Shown here: positions 9,604 to 17,725 of the stretch, one piece after another
Numbering within the stretch: position 1 is the first letter of the stretch
Layout: each line of letters starts with the position of its first letter
Origin: Hymenobacter monticola
Lineage (GTDB): Bacteria > Bacteroidota > Bacteroidia > Cytophagales > Hymenobacteraceae
Assembly (NCBI RefSeq): GCF_022811645.1
Contig: NZ_CP094534.1
Coordinates: forward strand, 1,612,001-1,676,000
Length of the DNA: 64,000 bases
Direction of reading: 5' to 3'
The notes under the pieces: model-generated
What the model saw: the letters and a program-made list of their open reading frames with translations, nothing else
Told to the model about the DNA's origin: nothing
Database searches by the model: none
Translations under genes and position numbers: made by a program

Positions 9604-10292
9604 CAGCGGTAGTTGAGCAGGGCCTTGTAGGTGCGGGCAATGCGGGTGGGCGGCAGCCGGAGGAAGTACATCGAAAAGGCGGTGAGGTTGGCCAACTGCA
9701 CGCGCAGCCAGCTGTTGGTTTCGTACTTGCGGGCCGACACCACCACGTCCTGCGGCACGATGTAGAAGCTGGCCACTCGCCGGATGCGCTCAATGATTTC
9801 AAAATCTTCCATGATGACGAACCGCTCGTTGAAGCCGCCCAGCTGCTCAAACAGCGCCCGCGTGATGAACAAGGTCTGGTCGCCGCCCCGGCTCATGATG
9901 CCCTTGAAGCGCGTGCCGTAGCTGTTGATGCGCAGCAGCGGATGCTTCGAGTCGAAGCGGAAGCGGTAGCAGCCCGCGGCGTGGCCCCGGGCCACGGCCT
10001 CCCAAATGGTGGCCACGTAGCCGGGGTGAATGCCCACATCGGCGTGCACGAAGTAGAATATATCGCCCTGCGCCTGTTGCGCCCCCAGGTTCATCTGGGC
10101 GGCGCGGCCGGGCCGGGCGTGCTCCAGCACGGTGGCACCGGCCGTGCGGGCGGCGGCGGCCGTGCCATCGGGGCTGCTGGCATCGACTACCAGGATTTCG
10201 ACGGTGCCCGGTGGCGCATGGCGGCGCAGGTCGGCCACAAGGCGGCCAATATTGGCAGCTTCGTTGTAGGTAGGAATGATAACGCTGAGCAT
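9603..10292 (-). CDS. TIGR04283-type arsenosugar biosynthesis glycosyltransferase (GT2)
   Basis: A 229-residue GT-A fold transferase. It starts with LSVIIPTYNEAANIGRLV, followed by VVDASSPDGT, the FVHADV metal-binding region (a DxD-like HAD), and GGFNERFVIMEDFEI near the acceptor site. The architecture matches the short glycosyltransferases found next to ArsM and ArsS (earlier named rSAM/selenodomain-associated transferase 2). It is the first gene of the minus-strand arm and is coupled by stop-start overlap to the epimerase gene. It probably adds a sugar or glycerol-like group during arsenosugar formation. Confidence 0.87.
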   Translation of the reverse strand: MLSVIIPTYNEAANIGRLVADLRRHAPPGTVEILVVDASSPDGTAAAARTAGATVLEHARPGRAAQMNLGAQQAQGDIFYFVHADVGIHPGYVATIWEAVARGHAAGCYRFRFDSKHPLLRINSYGTRFKGIMSRGGDQTLFITRALFEQLGGFNERFVIMEDFEIIERIRRVASFYIVPQDVVVSARKYETNSWLRVQLANLTAFSMYFLRLPPTRIARTYKALLNYR

Positions 10293-10432
10293 CGGGGGCG
10301 GAAGGGCTTAGGGCCCGCAACTTCCGGATTAATTGACAAATCAGAGCGGCAGCCGTTATTGCTTACGAAATGGCCGCGGCCGAAGGATGGCCTGACAATC
10401 TTTACCGCTCCGCTTTCTCGTATATGGCCGCG
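10293..10432. promoter_or_regulatory. Divergent intergenic region of the arsenosugar locus
   Basis: 140 bp separate the two divergent arms. It must hold both promoters, but I cannot pick a convincing TAnnTTTG box for either gene. No clear palindromic ArsR operator is visible. Confidence 0.45.
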
Positions 10433-11239
10433 ATGAATAAACGCTTGAACCTTGCCGCCCTCGGCGCCCTGCTGCTGGCGGCCGGCATGCCCGCCGCCGG
10501 GGTCCCCGGCCTGCCCGGCCACCGCCCCGAGTGGCATCCTGCCCACGCCGCCGCCAGCGCCGCGGTCGACCACAGCGCCTTCGACAAGCTGCTGAAAAAG
10601 CACGTCTCGGCCAAGGGGCTCGTTGATTACAAGGGATTTAAAGCCGATGAGACGGCTTTTAACCAATACCTGGCCATGCTCAGCAAAAATCCGCCGGCAT
10701 CCAGCGCGCCCAAAAATGAGCAGATGGCCTACTGGATTAATGCCTACAATGCCTTCACCATCCGCCTCATCCTGGACCACTACCCGGTGCAAAGCATCAA
10801 GGACATTGGCTCCAAAATCAAGATTCCGTTCGTGACCACGCCCTGGGCCGCCAAGTTCTTCAGCATCGGCGGCGAGAAAATGAGCCTCGACAACATCGAG
10901 CACGGCACCTTGCGCAAGAAGTTCGACGACCCGCGCATTCACTTTGCGCTGGTATGCGCCTCCATGTCGTGCCCGCGCCTGCGTAACGAGGCTTACACGC
11001 CCGCCCAGTTGGAAAAGCAGCTCGACGACCAGGGCCGCGACTTCCTGAACAACCCGGCCAAAAACAAAGTCGGCAAGGCAGCAGCCCAGCTCTCGAAATA
11101 TTTCGACTGGTACAAAGGTGATTGGCAGAAGAATGGCCAGTCGGTAGCGAAGTGGGTGAACCGCTACGCTTCCGTCAAGATGGACGAGAATACCAAGATT
11201 TCCTACCTCGACTACAACTGGAGCCTTAACCAGCAATAG
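10433..11239 (+). CDS. DUF547 domain-containing exported protein
   Basis: A 268-residue protein with a signal peptide (MNKRLNLAALGALLLAAGMP) and a DUF547 domain covering most of the mature chain. Hallmarks are YWINAYNAFTIRLILDHYP, MSLDNIEHGTLRK and the RIHFALVCASMSCPRLRNEAY block with two conserved Cys. DUF547 proteins of unknown biochemistry recur next to ArsM/ArsS in arsenosugar loci. Here the gene is 16 nt upstream of arsM and clearly co-transcribed. ATG 10433 is chosen because it gives a clean signal peptide; ATG 10424 is the near alternative. Confidence 0.85.
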   Translation: MNKRLNLAALGALLLAAGMPAAGVPGLPGHRPEWHPAHAAASAAVDHSAFDKLLKKHVSAKGLVDYKGFKADETAFNQYLAMLSKNPPASSAPKNEQMAYWINAYNAFTIRLILDHYPVQSIKDIGSKIKIPFVTTPWAAKFFSIGGEKMSLDNIEHGTLRKKFDDPRIHFALVCASMSCPRLRNEAYTPAQLEKQLDDQGRDFLNNPAKNKVGKAAAQLSKYFDWYKGDWQKNGQSVAKWVNRYASVKMDENTKISYLDYNWSLNQQ

Positions 11240-11255
11240 CCTAAACCTCCCCTTT

Positions 11256-12224
11256 ATGAGTTACCTCGAAACCACCGCCGACGTGTACCGTCAGGCGGCC
11301 CAGGAGCCCCAGGTGGGCCTGTGCTGCACCACCAACCCCGTGTGGCAGCTGCCTGGCCTCAGCATTCCGCAGCGCATGCTGAGCATGAACTACGGCTGCG
11401 GCAGCACCGTGAACCCGCGCGACCTCACCAACTCGCCCACCGTGCTCTACGTGGGCGTGGGCGGCGGCATGGAGCTGCTGCAATTTGCCTACTTCAGCCG
11501 CCGGCCGGGGGCCGTGATTGGCGTGGACGTGGTGAGCGAGATGCTCGACGCCTCGCGCGAAAACATGCGCACGGCCGAGGAGCAGAACGACTGGTTCCGC
11601 AGCGAGTTCATCGACCTGCGCGCCGGCGACGCCCTGCACCTGCCCGTGGCCGACGAGAGCGTGGACGTGGCCGCCCAAAACTGCCTGTTCAACATCTTCA
11701 AGCTCGACGACCTCAAGCGCGCCCTGCAGGAAACCTACCGCGTGCTCAAGCCCCACGGCCGCCTCGTGATGTCGGACCCCACCTGCGAACAGCCCATGAG
11801 CGACGAGCTGCGGGCCGACGAGCGCCTGCGCGCCCTCTGCCTCACCGGCTCGCTGCCCCTGCAGCAGTACCTCGACATGATAACCGAGGTGGGCTTCGGC
11901 ACCGTGGAGGTGCGGGCCAGGCGCGCCTACCGCGTGCTCTCGCCCCAGCACTACGCTACCGATGAGGTTATTTTCATCGAAAGCGTGGAAGTGTGTGCCA
12001 TCAAAGACCCCATGCCAGCCGATGGGCCCTGCATCTTCACGGGCCGCACGGCCATTTACTACGGCGGCGAAGAGTACCTCGACGACCACAAAGGCCACGT
12101 GCTGCTGCAAAACCAGCCGCTGGCCGTGTGCGACAAAACGGCTGGGGCACTGGCCGCTCTGGGGCGCGACGACATTTTCATCTCGCCTTCCACCTTTCAC
12201 TACGATGGCGGCGGGTGCTGCTAA
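11256..12224 (+). CDS. arsM: Arsenosugar biosynthesis arsenite methyltransferase ArsM
   Basis: A 322-residue class I SAM-dependent methyltransferase. The SAM loop is VLYVGVGGGMELLQFA (about 63-78), followed by GVDVVSEML and DALHLPVADESVDV. Candidate As(III)-binding cysteines are Cys23/Cys24 near the N-terminus, Cys48 in NYGCGS, the Cys in QNCLFNIF, and a terminal Cys321-Cys322 pair (YDGGGCC). It methylates arsenite, the first step toward dimethylated arsenosugars. It follows the DUF547 gene by 16 nt and ends before a strong terminator. Confidence 0.92.
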   Translation: MSYLETTADVYRQAAQEPQVGLCCTTNPVWQLPGLSIPQRMLSMNYGCGSTVNPRDLTNSPTVLYVGVGGGMELLQFAYFSRRPGAVIGVDVVSEMLDASRENMRTAEEQNDWFRSEFIDLRAGDALHLPVADESVDVAAQNCLFNIFKLDDLKRALQETYRVLKPHGRLVMSDPTCEQPMSDELRADERLRALCLTGSLPLQQYLDMITEVGFGTVEVRARRAYRVLSPQHYATDEVIFIESVEVCAIKDPMPADGPCIFTGRTAIYYGGEEYLDDHKGHVLLQNQPLAVCDKTAGALAALGRDDIFISPSTFHYDGGGCC

Positions 12225-12250
12225 CTAGTTTTACAATAGTGTTTTATCAA

Positions 12251-12290
12251 AAGGCCGTGCCTGCCGCGAGGCAGCACGGCCTTCTTTTTC
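12251..12290 (+). terminator. Terminator of the DUF547-arsM operon
   Basis: A stem of AAGGCCGTG and CTGC with one bulge, loop CGCGA, and the complementary arm ending in CCTTCTTTTTC. It lies 27 nt after the arsM stop. Confidence 0.85.
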
Positions 12291-12311
12291 CTTTCTACCC
12301 AGCGCCCTTTC

Positions 12312-12926
12312 ATGTCGCTTGCTTCTTTTCTGCTGCTCAGCGCCTTGGCGCGGCCTTGTGCTGCGCGCCCGCCCGTTGCGGCCGAGGTGCGGCGCTACGG
12401 CATTGAGGTAGCCGGCATTCGGGTAGGCACGATGACGGCAACGAGGCAGGCCCCGCCCGGGGCCGATGCGACCTACACCTTAGTGAGCGACGTGAAAGTT
12501 GATTTTCTGTTCTATCACCTCAAAATCTACTATCAGGTTACCAACCGCTTCCACAACGGCCAGCTGCTGCTTTCGACGGTGACGGCGCACACCAACCAGG
12601 GCGATTTTGCCTCCCGGGCCGAATGGAAGGGCGACCACTACGACATCGTGGCCGACCAGTACAAGCACCACTACCAGGCCACCGAAACCCAGCCCATTCG
12701 CTACGCAGTAACCAACCTGTTTTGGGGCGAACCACCGCCGGGCCAAGCCCGTGCCTTTGCCGAATACTTCGGCGACTACTTCGCCCTGAGCCGGGGCAGT
12801 GCGGGCGCCTGGAAGGCCGTGCGCGATGGGCGCGAGGACGAATACCGGTACGCCACTGGCCAACTGGTGACCATTATCAAAAAGAACCCGCTCAAAAATT
12901 TCATCATCCGCCTACTGCCGGAGTAG
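12312..12926 (+). CDS. DUF3108/DUF6134-like secreted protein
   Basis: This 204-residue protein has a short signal peptide (MSLASFLLLSALARPCAARP) and one beta-rich domain. Features such as YGIEVAGIRVGTMTATR, VDFLFYHLKIYYQVTNRF and IRYAVTNLFWGEP resemble the DUF3108/DUF6134 group of periplasmic beta proteins with no known reaction. It begins 22 nt after the arsM terminator, so it has its own promoter or depends on readthrough. Family assignment is by pattern only. Confidence 0.65.
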   Translation: MSLASFLLLSALARPCAARPPVAAEVRRYGIEVAGIRVGTMTATRQAPPGADATYTLVSDVKVDFLFYHLKIYYQVTNRFHNGQLLLSTVTAHTNQGDFASRAEWKGDHYDIVADQYKHHYQATETQPIRYAVTNLFWGEPPPGQARAFAEYFGDYFALSRGSAGAWKAVRDGREDEYRYATGQLVTIIKKNPLKNFIIRLLPE

Positions 12927-12956
12927 GAGCCAGGTCGGCATTAGCTGCTAAAAGCA

Positions 12957-13006
12957 AAAAGCCCCGGAAAATGCTTTCACGGGGTGAAAAGCTTTTCCGG
13001 GGCTTT
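12957..13006. terminator. Bidirectional terminator between the DUF3108-like gene and tRNA-Thr
   Basis: A long hairpin: AAAGCCCCGGAAAA and its complement flank an inner GCTTTCAC/GTGAAAAGC stem. A and T runs on the two sides let it work for the plus-strand gene and the minus-strand tRNA. Confidence 0.8.
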
Positions 13007-13012
13007 AAGAAG

Positions 13013-13085
13013 AGCCGATTATTGGACTCGAACCAACGACCTGCTCATTACGAATGAGCTGCTCTACCAACTGAGCTAAATCGGC
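13013..13085 (-). tRNA. tRNA-Thr (anticodon CGT)
   Basis: 73 nt on the minus strand fold as a cloverleaf. The acceptor stem is GCCGATT/AATCGGC, the D arm GCTC/GAGC, the anticodon stem GCTCA/TGAGC with loop TTCGTAA, the variable loop AGGTC, and the T arm GTTGG with TTCGAGT and CCAAT. The discriminator is T and CCA is not encoded. Confidence 0.95.
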
Positions 13086-13223
13086 TTGTTCCCGGCCAAC
13101 GGTTTTGGAAGGGAGCGCAAAGATAGGCACGCCGCTAAACGCCGCGCAACCTCTGAGCCGGAAAAAATTTAGCAACTCCGGTTTCGGACGTGCGTTTGAT
13201 TGAGCAACATTCCTTTCCACCCC

Positions 13224-13661
13224 ATGAAGCTTCTTCGTTCCCTTGCCGCCGGCTTTGCCGGGGCCGTCGCCCTCACCGCTATTCACGAAACCGTGCGCCG
13301 CCTGCGCCCCGAAGACGCCCCGCGCATGGACGTGCTGGGCATGCGCGGCCTGCGCAAGCTGCTGGGCAAAGCCAACGCCCCGCAGCCCGACGATGACACT
13401 CTCTTCAATTTGACCATGGCCGGCGATGTGCTCAGCAATGGCCTCTACTACAGCTTGGTGGGCAGCGGTAAGCACGCGGTGCGGCGCGGGCTGCTGCTGG
13501 GCGTGGCCGCCGGCGTGGGCGGCGTGGTGCTGCCTGGCCCGTTGGGCCTGGGCGAGGGCCCCAGCAACCGCACGCCCCAAACCCAGGCCATGACCGTGGC
13601 CTGGTATACGGCCGGCGGCCTCGTGGCCGGTGCTGTAGCTCGGGCGCTGCGGAAACGTTAG
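13224..13661 (+). CDS. Hypothetical small membrane protein
   Basis: A 145-residue protein of unknown function. The N-terminus MKLLRSLAAGFAGAVALTAIHE looks like a signal anchor. A conserved-looking acidic/basic middle (RLRPEDAPRMDVLGMRGLRKLL) is followed by two glycine-rich hydrophobic segments (about 95-115 and 128-142) that could cross the membrane. ATG 13224 is preferred to a TTG at 13200. It stands alone between tRNA-Thr and the DUF4834 gene. Confidence 0.7.
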   Translation: MKLLRSLAAGFAGAVALTAIHETVRRLRPEDAPRMDVLGMRGLRKLLGKANAPQPDDDTLFNLTMAGDVLSNGLYYSLVGSGKHAVRRGLLLGVAAGVGGVVLPGPLGLGEGPSNRTPQTQAMTVAWYTAGGLVAGAVARALRKR

Positions 13662-13722
13662 GCCCAGCCGGGGTGTTGGCCTGAAGTATAGGCCCGGCTC
13701 AAACGTCAGCCCGCGCTGGCTG

Positions 13723-13730
13723 TACCTTTG
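13723..13730 (+). promoter_or_regulatory. TAnnTTTG promoter box upstream of the DUF4834 gene
   Basis: TACCTTTG matches the Bacteroidota -7 consensus exactly and lies 16 nt before ATG 13747, leaving a short leader. Confidence 0.55.
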
Positions 13731-13746
13731 GGGCAGCCCCCACCTG

Positions 13747-14016
13747 ATGGACTCTATGAAATTCTGGCTCATTTTCATTCTGATTTTTTTCGCGGTTCGC
13801 TACCTGCTGCCCATTGTGCTGCGGCTGGTGCTGAGCAGCTTTGTGCGCAAACAGATGCGCAACGGCGGCTTCGTGGTGCCGCCACAGGCGCAGGCCGGCT
13901 CTCCGCCGGCCCCCGGCCAGGTGCGCGTCGATTATGTGCCGCCCGCCGCGAAAGCCACCAACGCGCCGCAGGACTTCAAAGGCGGCGAGTATGTTGATTT
14001 CGAGGAGGTAAAGTAG
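13747..14016 (+). CDS. DUF4834 family protein
   Basis: An 89-residue protein with one N-terminal membrane helix (FWLIFILIFFAVRYLLPIVL). A basic stretch, a proline-rich linker and the DUF4834 C-terminal signature GEYVDFEEVK follow. The family is restricted to Bacteroidota and has no assigned function. MKF at 13756 is an alternative start. Its TAG stop abuts the decamer palindrome at 14017. Confidence 0.85.
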   Translation: MDSMKFWLIFILIFFAVRYLLPIVLRLVLSSFVRKQMRNGGFVVPPQAQAGSPPAPGQVRVDYVPPAAKATNAPQDFKGGEYVDFEEVK

Positions 14017-14112
14017 GCGCGCAAGGTTGCGCAAGGCGAAAAGAGGTTTTGCGGGGTTGCCATTGGGCTAAACCTTGCGAAACCTCTTTTCACCTTGCGC
14101 AACCTTGCGCGC
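14017..14112. repeat. 96-bp palindrome with arms made of about 10-bp units
   Basis: The left arm 14017-14052 and right arm 14077-14112 are 36 nt each and complementary at 34 positions. Inside each arm a 10-bp rhythm is visible: on the right AACCTTGCGA, AACCTCTTTT, CACCTTGCGC, AACCTTGCGC follow one another exactly. It lies between the DUF4834 stop and the start of the YfhO-type gene and has no terminal T run. See the finding on short-period inverted arrays. Confidence 0.9.
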
Positions 14113-14155
14113 TGTACCTTCGGGCACGTTTTTGTGTTCCCTCAAATTTGCCCTG

Positions 14156-16741
14156 ATGGCTGCTGCTGTTTCCGCTTCTTCTGTTTCGTCCGCGCCGTGG
14201 TGGCAGCGGGCTTTACCGCACGTGCTGGCGGTGCTATTTTTTGCGCTGCTGGCCTGCGTGTACTTCTCGCCCATCGTGTTCGATGGCAAGACCTTGGCCC
14301 AGCACGACATCACCCAGTTTCAGGGTGGGGCCCACGAGGCGCAGCAATACGCCAAAGCCATGGGCCAGGAGGCGCTCTGGACGAATTCCATGTTCTCGGG
14401 CATGCCCACCTACTTGATTAGCCTGCACTTCCCGGGCGACTGGTCAGGCTACCTGCAGAAGGTGCTGACCTTGGGGCTGCCTGCCGTGGTGGCCAACCTG
14501 TTTCTGGCGCTGCTGTGTGGCTACATCCTGCTGGTGGCGCTGGGCGTGCGGCCGCTGGTGGCGGTGGCGGGCGCCGTGGCGCTGGGCTTTTCGAGCTACA
14601 ACCTCGCCATTCTGGCCGCCGGCCACAACACCAAGAGCATGGCCCTGGCCTATGCGCCGCTGGTGCTGGGCGGCATCCTTGTCACCTACCGGCGCGACAA
14701 GTGGCTGGGCGCGGCGCTGTTTGCCGTGGCGCTTACGCTGAACATTCACGTCAACCACCTGCAAATCACCTATTACCTGCTGCTGCTGGTAGCCATTTTC
14801 GCCGTCATCGAGCTGGTGTCGGCCGCACGGAGCGGGCGCCTGCCCGACTTCCTGCAGCGCACGGCCCTGCTGGGCCTGGGCGCCGCGCTGGCGGTGGGCG
14901 TGAGCTTCGGCCGCCTCTACACCACGGCTGAGTACAGCAAGTACAGCAACCGCGGCCCCAGCGAGTTGAAGACGGCGGCCCCTTCCGCCCCCGGCGAAGC
15001 ACCCGCACCCAAAGCCGCCGATGAAGGCTCGGGCGTGGACCGCGACTACGCCTTCCAATACAGCTACGGCGTGGGCGAAACCATTACCCTGCTGATTCCC
15101 AACTTCTACGGTGGCGCCAGCTCGATGCCGCTCGGCACCGATTCTAACCTTGCCAAAGCCGGCCTGCCCGCCGACTACCTAGGCTCGATGCCGACTTACT
15201 GGGGGCAACAGACCTACACGGCCGGCCCGGTGTACATGGGCGCGGTGGTGTGTTTCCTGTTTATTCTGGGCTTGTTTGTGGTGGAGAAGCGCACGCGCTA
15301 CTGGCTGCTGGCGGGCACCATTCTCTCCATTTTGTTGGCCTGGGGCAAGAACTTTGAAACCTTTAACTACCTGATTTTCGACCTGCTGCCCGGCTACAAC
15401 AAGTTCCGCGCCGTGAGCATGGCCCTTGTCATTGCGCAGCTGGCCATGCCCATTCTGGGCGCGCTGGCGCTCAGCCGCATCTTCCGGGCCCGCGCCGTGG
15501 TGGTGCCGGCCGTGCCGGTGCTGCCCGGTACCAAGGTGGCGCTGGCGCCCGAAGCGGCGGCCCTGCTGCCCCAGCTGCTGTATGCCGGCGCCATCACGGC
15601 GGGCATCTGCCTGCTGGCGTACCTGGGCAGCTTCAGCTTCGATTTTGCGGCGCCCATTGATGGGGAACTGACCAAGCAGGGCTTCACGCCCGAGCTGCTA
15701 AAGGCCCTGCGCGCCGACCGCGCCGACCTGCTGCGCAACGACGTGTGGCGCGGGCTGCTCTTCATTGGGGCGGCGCTGGGCGTGCTGTATTTCTACCTGC
15801 GAGGCAAGCTGGCGGTGATGCCCGCCGCGCTGGTGATGGTGGCCCTGACGCTGCTCGACCTGTGGGGCGTGGACAAGCGCTACCTCGGTGAGAACAAATT
15901 CCAGCGCGAAACCATCGCCGAGGAATTCCAGCCCTCGCCCGCCGACCAGCAGATTCTGCGCGACAACGACCTGAGCTACCGCGTGCTGAACCTGGCAAAC
16001 CCATTCAACGAAGCCCAAACCTCGTACTTCCACAAGAGCATCGGCGGCTACCACGGGGCCAAGCTGCGCCGCTACCAGGACCTGATTGAGCGCCAGATTT
16101 CGCCGCAGATGCAGCAGATTTTCGCCCAGAACAAGCCCGACGCAGCGCCGGTGCTGAACATGCTTAACACCCGCTATTTCCTCACGCCGCCCTCGGAGAA
16201 GCAGCCGCAGCAAGTCATTCTGAACCCCGGCGCGTTGGGCAATGCTTGGTTTGTGAGCACCATCCGGCCGGTGAAGACGGCCGACGAGGAGATGACGGCT
16301 CTCAACACCCTAAACCCGCGCGTGGAAGCCGCGGTGGACGTGACCAAGTTCCCCGACCTGAACGCCACCTCCTTCGAGGCAGCCGGCTCCACCATTGCCC
16401 TCACCAACTACAGCCCCGACGAGCTGAAGTACCGCTATAATGCCCTCCACCCCGGGGTGGTGGTGTTCTCGGAAGTGTACTACGCCGATGGCTGGCAGGC
16501 CTACATCGACGGCAAGCCGGCCCCGCATTTCCGCGCCGACTATGTGCTGCGCGCCATGCAGGTGCCGGCCGGTGCCCACACCATCGACTTTAAGTTCGAG
16601 CCCAAGTCGTACTCGGTGGGCAATGCCGTGTCGCTGGCTTCCAGCATCGTGCTGGTGCTGGTGCTGGTGGGCGCGGGCGTGTACGTAGCCCGCCGCAAAA
16701 CGGCGCAGGCTGACCGCACCGATGTAGCGCCCATTGCCTAG
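14156..16741 (+). CDS. YfhO family polytopic membrane protein
   Basis: An 861-residue protein with about 12-13 membrane segments in the N-terminal two thirds (for example HVLAVLFFALLACVYFSPIVF and GLPAVVANLFLALLCGYILL). A large soluble domain rich in beta structure (about 600-820) and a final helix (VSLASSIVLVLVLVGAGVYV) follow. The order and motifs (AQHDITQFQG near the N-terminus, MFSGMPTYL, SYNLAILAAGHNTKSM, the YADGWQAYIDGKPA block near the end) fit the YfhO family, linked in Bacillus to glycosylation of cell-surface polymers. ATG 14156 is chosen because an upstream in-frame start would lie inside the palindrome arm. A TACCTTCG box at 14115 may be its promoter. Confidence 0.88.
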   Translation: MAAAVSASSVSSAPWWQRALPHVLAVLFFALLACVYFSPIVFDGKTLAQHDITQFQGGAHEAQQYAKAMGQEALWTNSMFSGMPTYLISLHFPGDWSGYLQKVLTLGLPAVVANLFLALLCGYILLVALGVRPLVAVAGAVALGFSSYNLAILAAGHNTKSMALAYAPLVLGGILVTYRRDKWLGAALFAVALTLNIHVNHLQITYYLLLLVAIFAVIELVSAARSGRLPDFLQRTALLGLGAALAVGVSFGRLYTTAEYSKYSNRGPSELKTAAPSAPGEAPAPKAADEGSGVDRDYAFQYSYGVGETITLLIPNFYGGASSMPLGTDSNLAKAGLPADYLGSMPTYWGQQTYTAGPVYMGAVVCFLFILGLFVVEKRTRYWLLAGTILSILLAWGKNFETFNYLIFDLLPGYNKFRAVSMALVIAQLAMPILGALALSRIFRARAVVVPAVPVLPGTKVALAPEAAALLPQLLYAGAITAGICLLAYLGSFSFDFAAPIDGELTKQGFTPELLKALRADRADLLRNDVWRGLLFIGAALGVLYFYLRGKLAVMPAALVMVALTLLDLWGVDKRYLGENKFQRETIAEEFQPSPADQQILRDNDLSYRVLNLANPFNEAQTSYFHKSIGGYHGAKLRRYQDLIERQISPQMQQIFAQNKPDAAPVLNMLNTRYFLTPPSEKQPQQVILNPGALGNAWFVSTIRPVKTADEEMTALNTLNPRVEAAVDVTKFPDLNATSFEAAGSTIALTNYSPDELKYRYNALHPGVVVFSEVYYADGWQAYIDGKPAPHFRADYVLRAMQVPAGAHTIDFKFEPKSYSVGNAVSLASSIVLVLVLVGAGVYVARRKTAQADRTDVAPIA

Positions 16742-16767
16742 CGGCCTCTCGTTTGCGAAATATCCGG

Positions 16768-16800
16768 AAAGGCTGGGCTGGAAAGCCCGGCCTTTCTTTT
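16768..16800 (+). terminator. Terminator of the YfhO-type gene
   Basis: An AAAGGC-T-GGGCT stem with AGCCC-G-GCCTTT (loop GGA) is followed by CTTTT. Confidence 0.85.
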
Positions 16801-16819
16801 TGAGCCAATAACCGGAATC

Positions 16820-17725
16820 ATGAGCAAGCTTTTGCAGGAAATTAGGGAGCCCGTGGCCAATGCCCGTGGCGTGCGGCTGCTGCTGTGGCGCGACGACCTG
16901 GCCCACCCCGACTTGCCCGGCAACAAGGCCCGCAAGCTCAAATACAACCTGCAAGCGGCCCGGGCGCAGGGCCACCGCACGCTGCTCACCTTTGGCGGCG
17001 CCTATTCCAACCACTTGGCGGCAGTGGCCACGGCCGGCCGGCTGCTGGACTTCCGCACCATTGGCCTAGTGCGCGGCGACGCTCCCACGGCCGGTGCCGC
17101 GCTCAACCCGACGCTGACTCAGGCCGCGGCCGATGGCATGGCCCTGCACTACCTCGACCGCAGCAGCTACCGCCGCCGGGCCGAGCCGGAATTTCTGGCC
17201 GAAGTGCAGGCGCGATTCGGCCCGGCCTACGTGTTGCCCGAAGGCGGCACCAACGTCCTGGCCTTGCCAGGTTGCGCCGAGTTGGTCGATGAAATCAGAG
17301 CACAGGTGGAGTTTGACGCACTCGCCGTAGCGGTGGGCACGGGCGGCACACTAGCGGGCTTGCTGACGGGCCTGTGTGGCCTTGAGCAGGCCCTTGGCGT
17401 AGCGGCGCTGAAAAACGGCGGCTTCCTGCGCGCTGAAATTGATGAGCTGACTCAGCAGGCGGTTGGTAAGACGTTTCCTGATTATTCGCTGCAAACCGAT
17501 TATCACTTCGGCGGTTACGCGAGATATTCGGCGGAGCTATTGGCCTTTATCGAAGCGTTTCAGCAGCGGCATGGGGTGCTGCTCGACCCCATTTATACCG
17601 GCAAGATGCTTTTTGGCGTGCTGGATTTAATTCGGCAAGGGCATTTCGCACCCGGCAGCACGGTGGTGGCCATTCACACCGGCGGGCAGCAGGCCTGGGC
17701 CGGCTGGCATCAGCGCTTCGGCTGA
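16820..17725 (+). CDS. PLP-dependent 1-aminocyclopropane-1-carboxylate deaminase/D-cysteine desulfhydrase family enzyme
   Basis: A 301-residue fold type II PLP enzyme. The Schiff-base lysine is Lys36 in LPGNKARKLKYNL, a phosphate-site glycine loop is visible in AVAVGTGGTLAGLLTG, and TFGGAYSNHLAAVA is the substrate-binding Ser/Asn loop. Members release ammonia and a keto acid from D-cysteine or ACC; bacterial ones without plant association are more often D-cysteine desulfhydrases, so that is the likelier activity. The 3 prime end overlaps the convergent membrane-protein gene by 16 bp. Confidence 0.9.
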   Translation: MSKLLQEIREPVANARGVRLLLWRDDLAHPDLPGNKARKLKYNLQAARAQGHRTLLTFGGAYSNHLAAVATAGRLLDFRTIGLVRGDAPTAGAALNPTLTQAAADGMALHYLDRSSYRRRAEPEFLAEVQARFGPAYVLPEGGTNVLALPGCAELVDEIRAQVEFDALAVAVGTGGTLAGLLTGLCGLEQALGVAALKNGGFLRAEIDELTQQAVGKTFPDYSLQTDYHFGGYARYSAELLAFIEAFQQRHGVLLDPIYTGKMLFGVLDLIRQGHFAPGSTVVAIHTGGQQAWAGWHQRFG

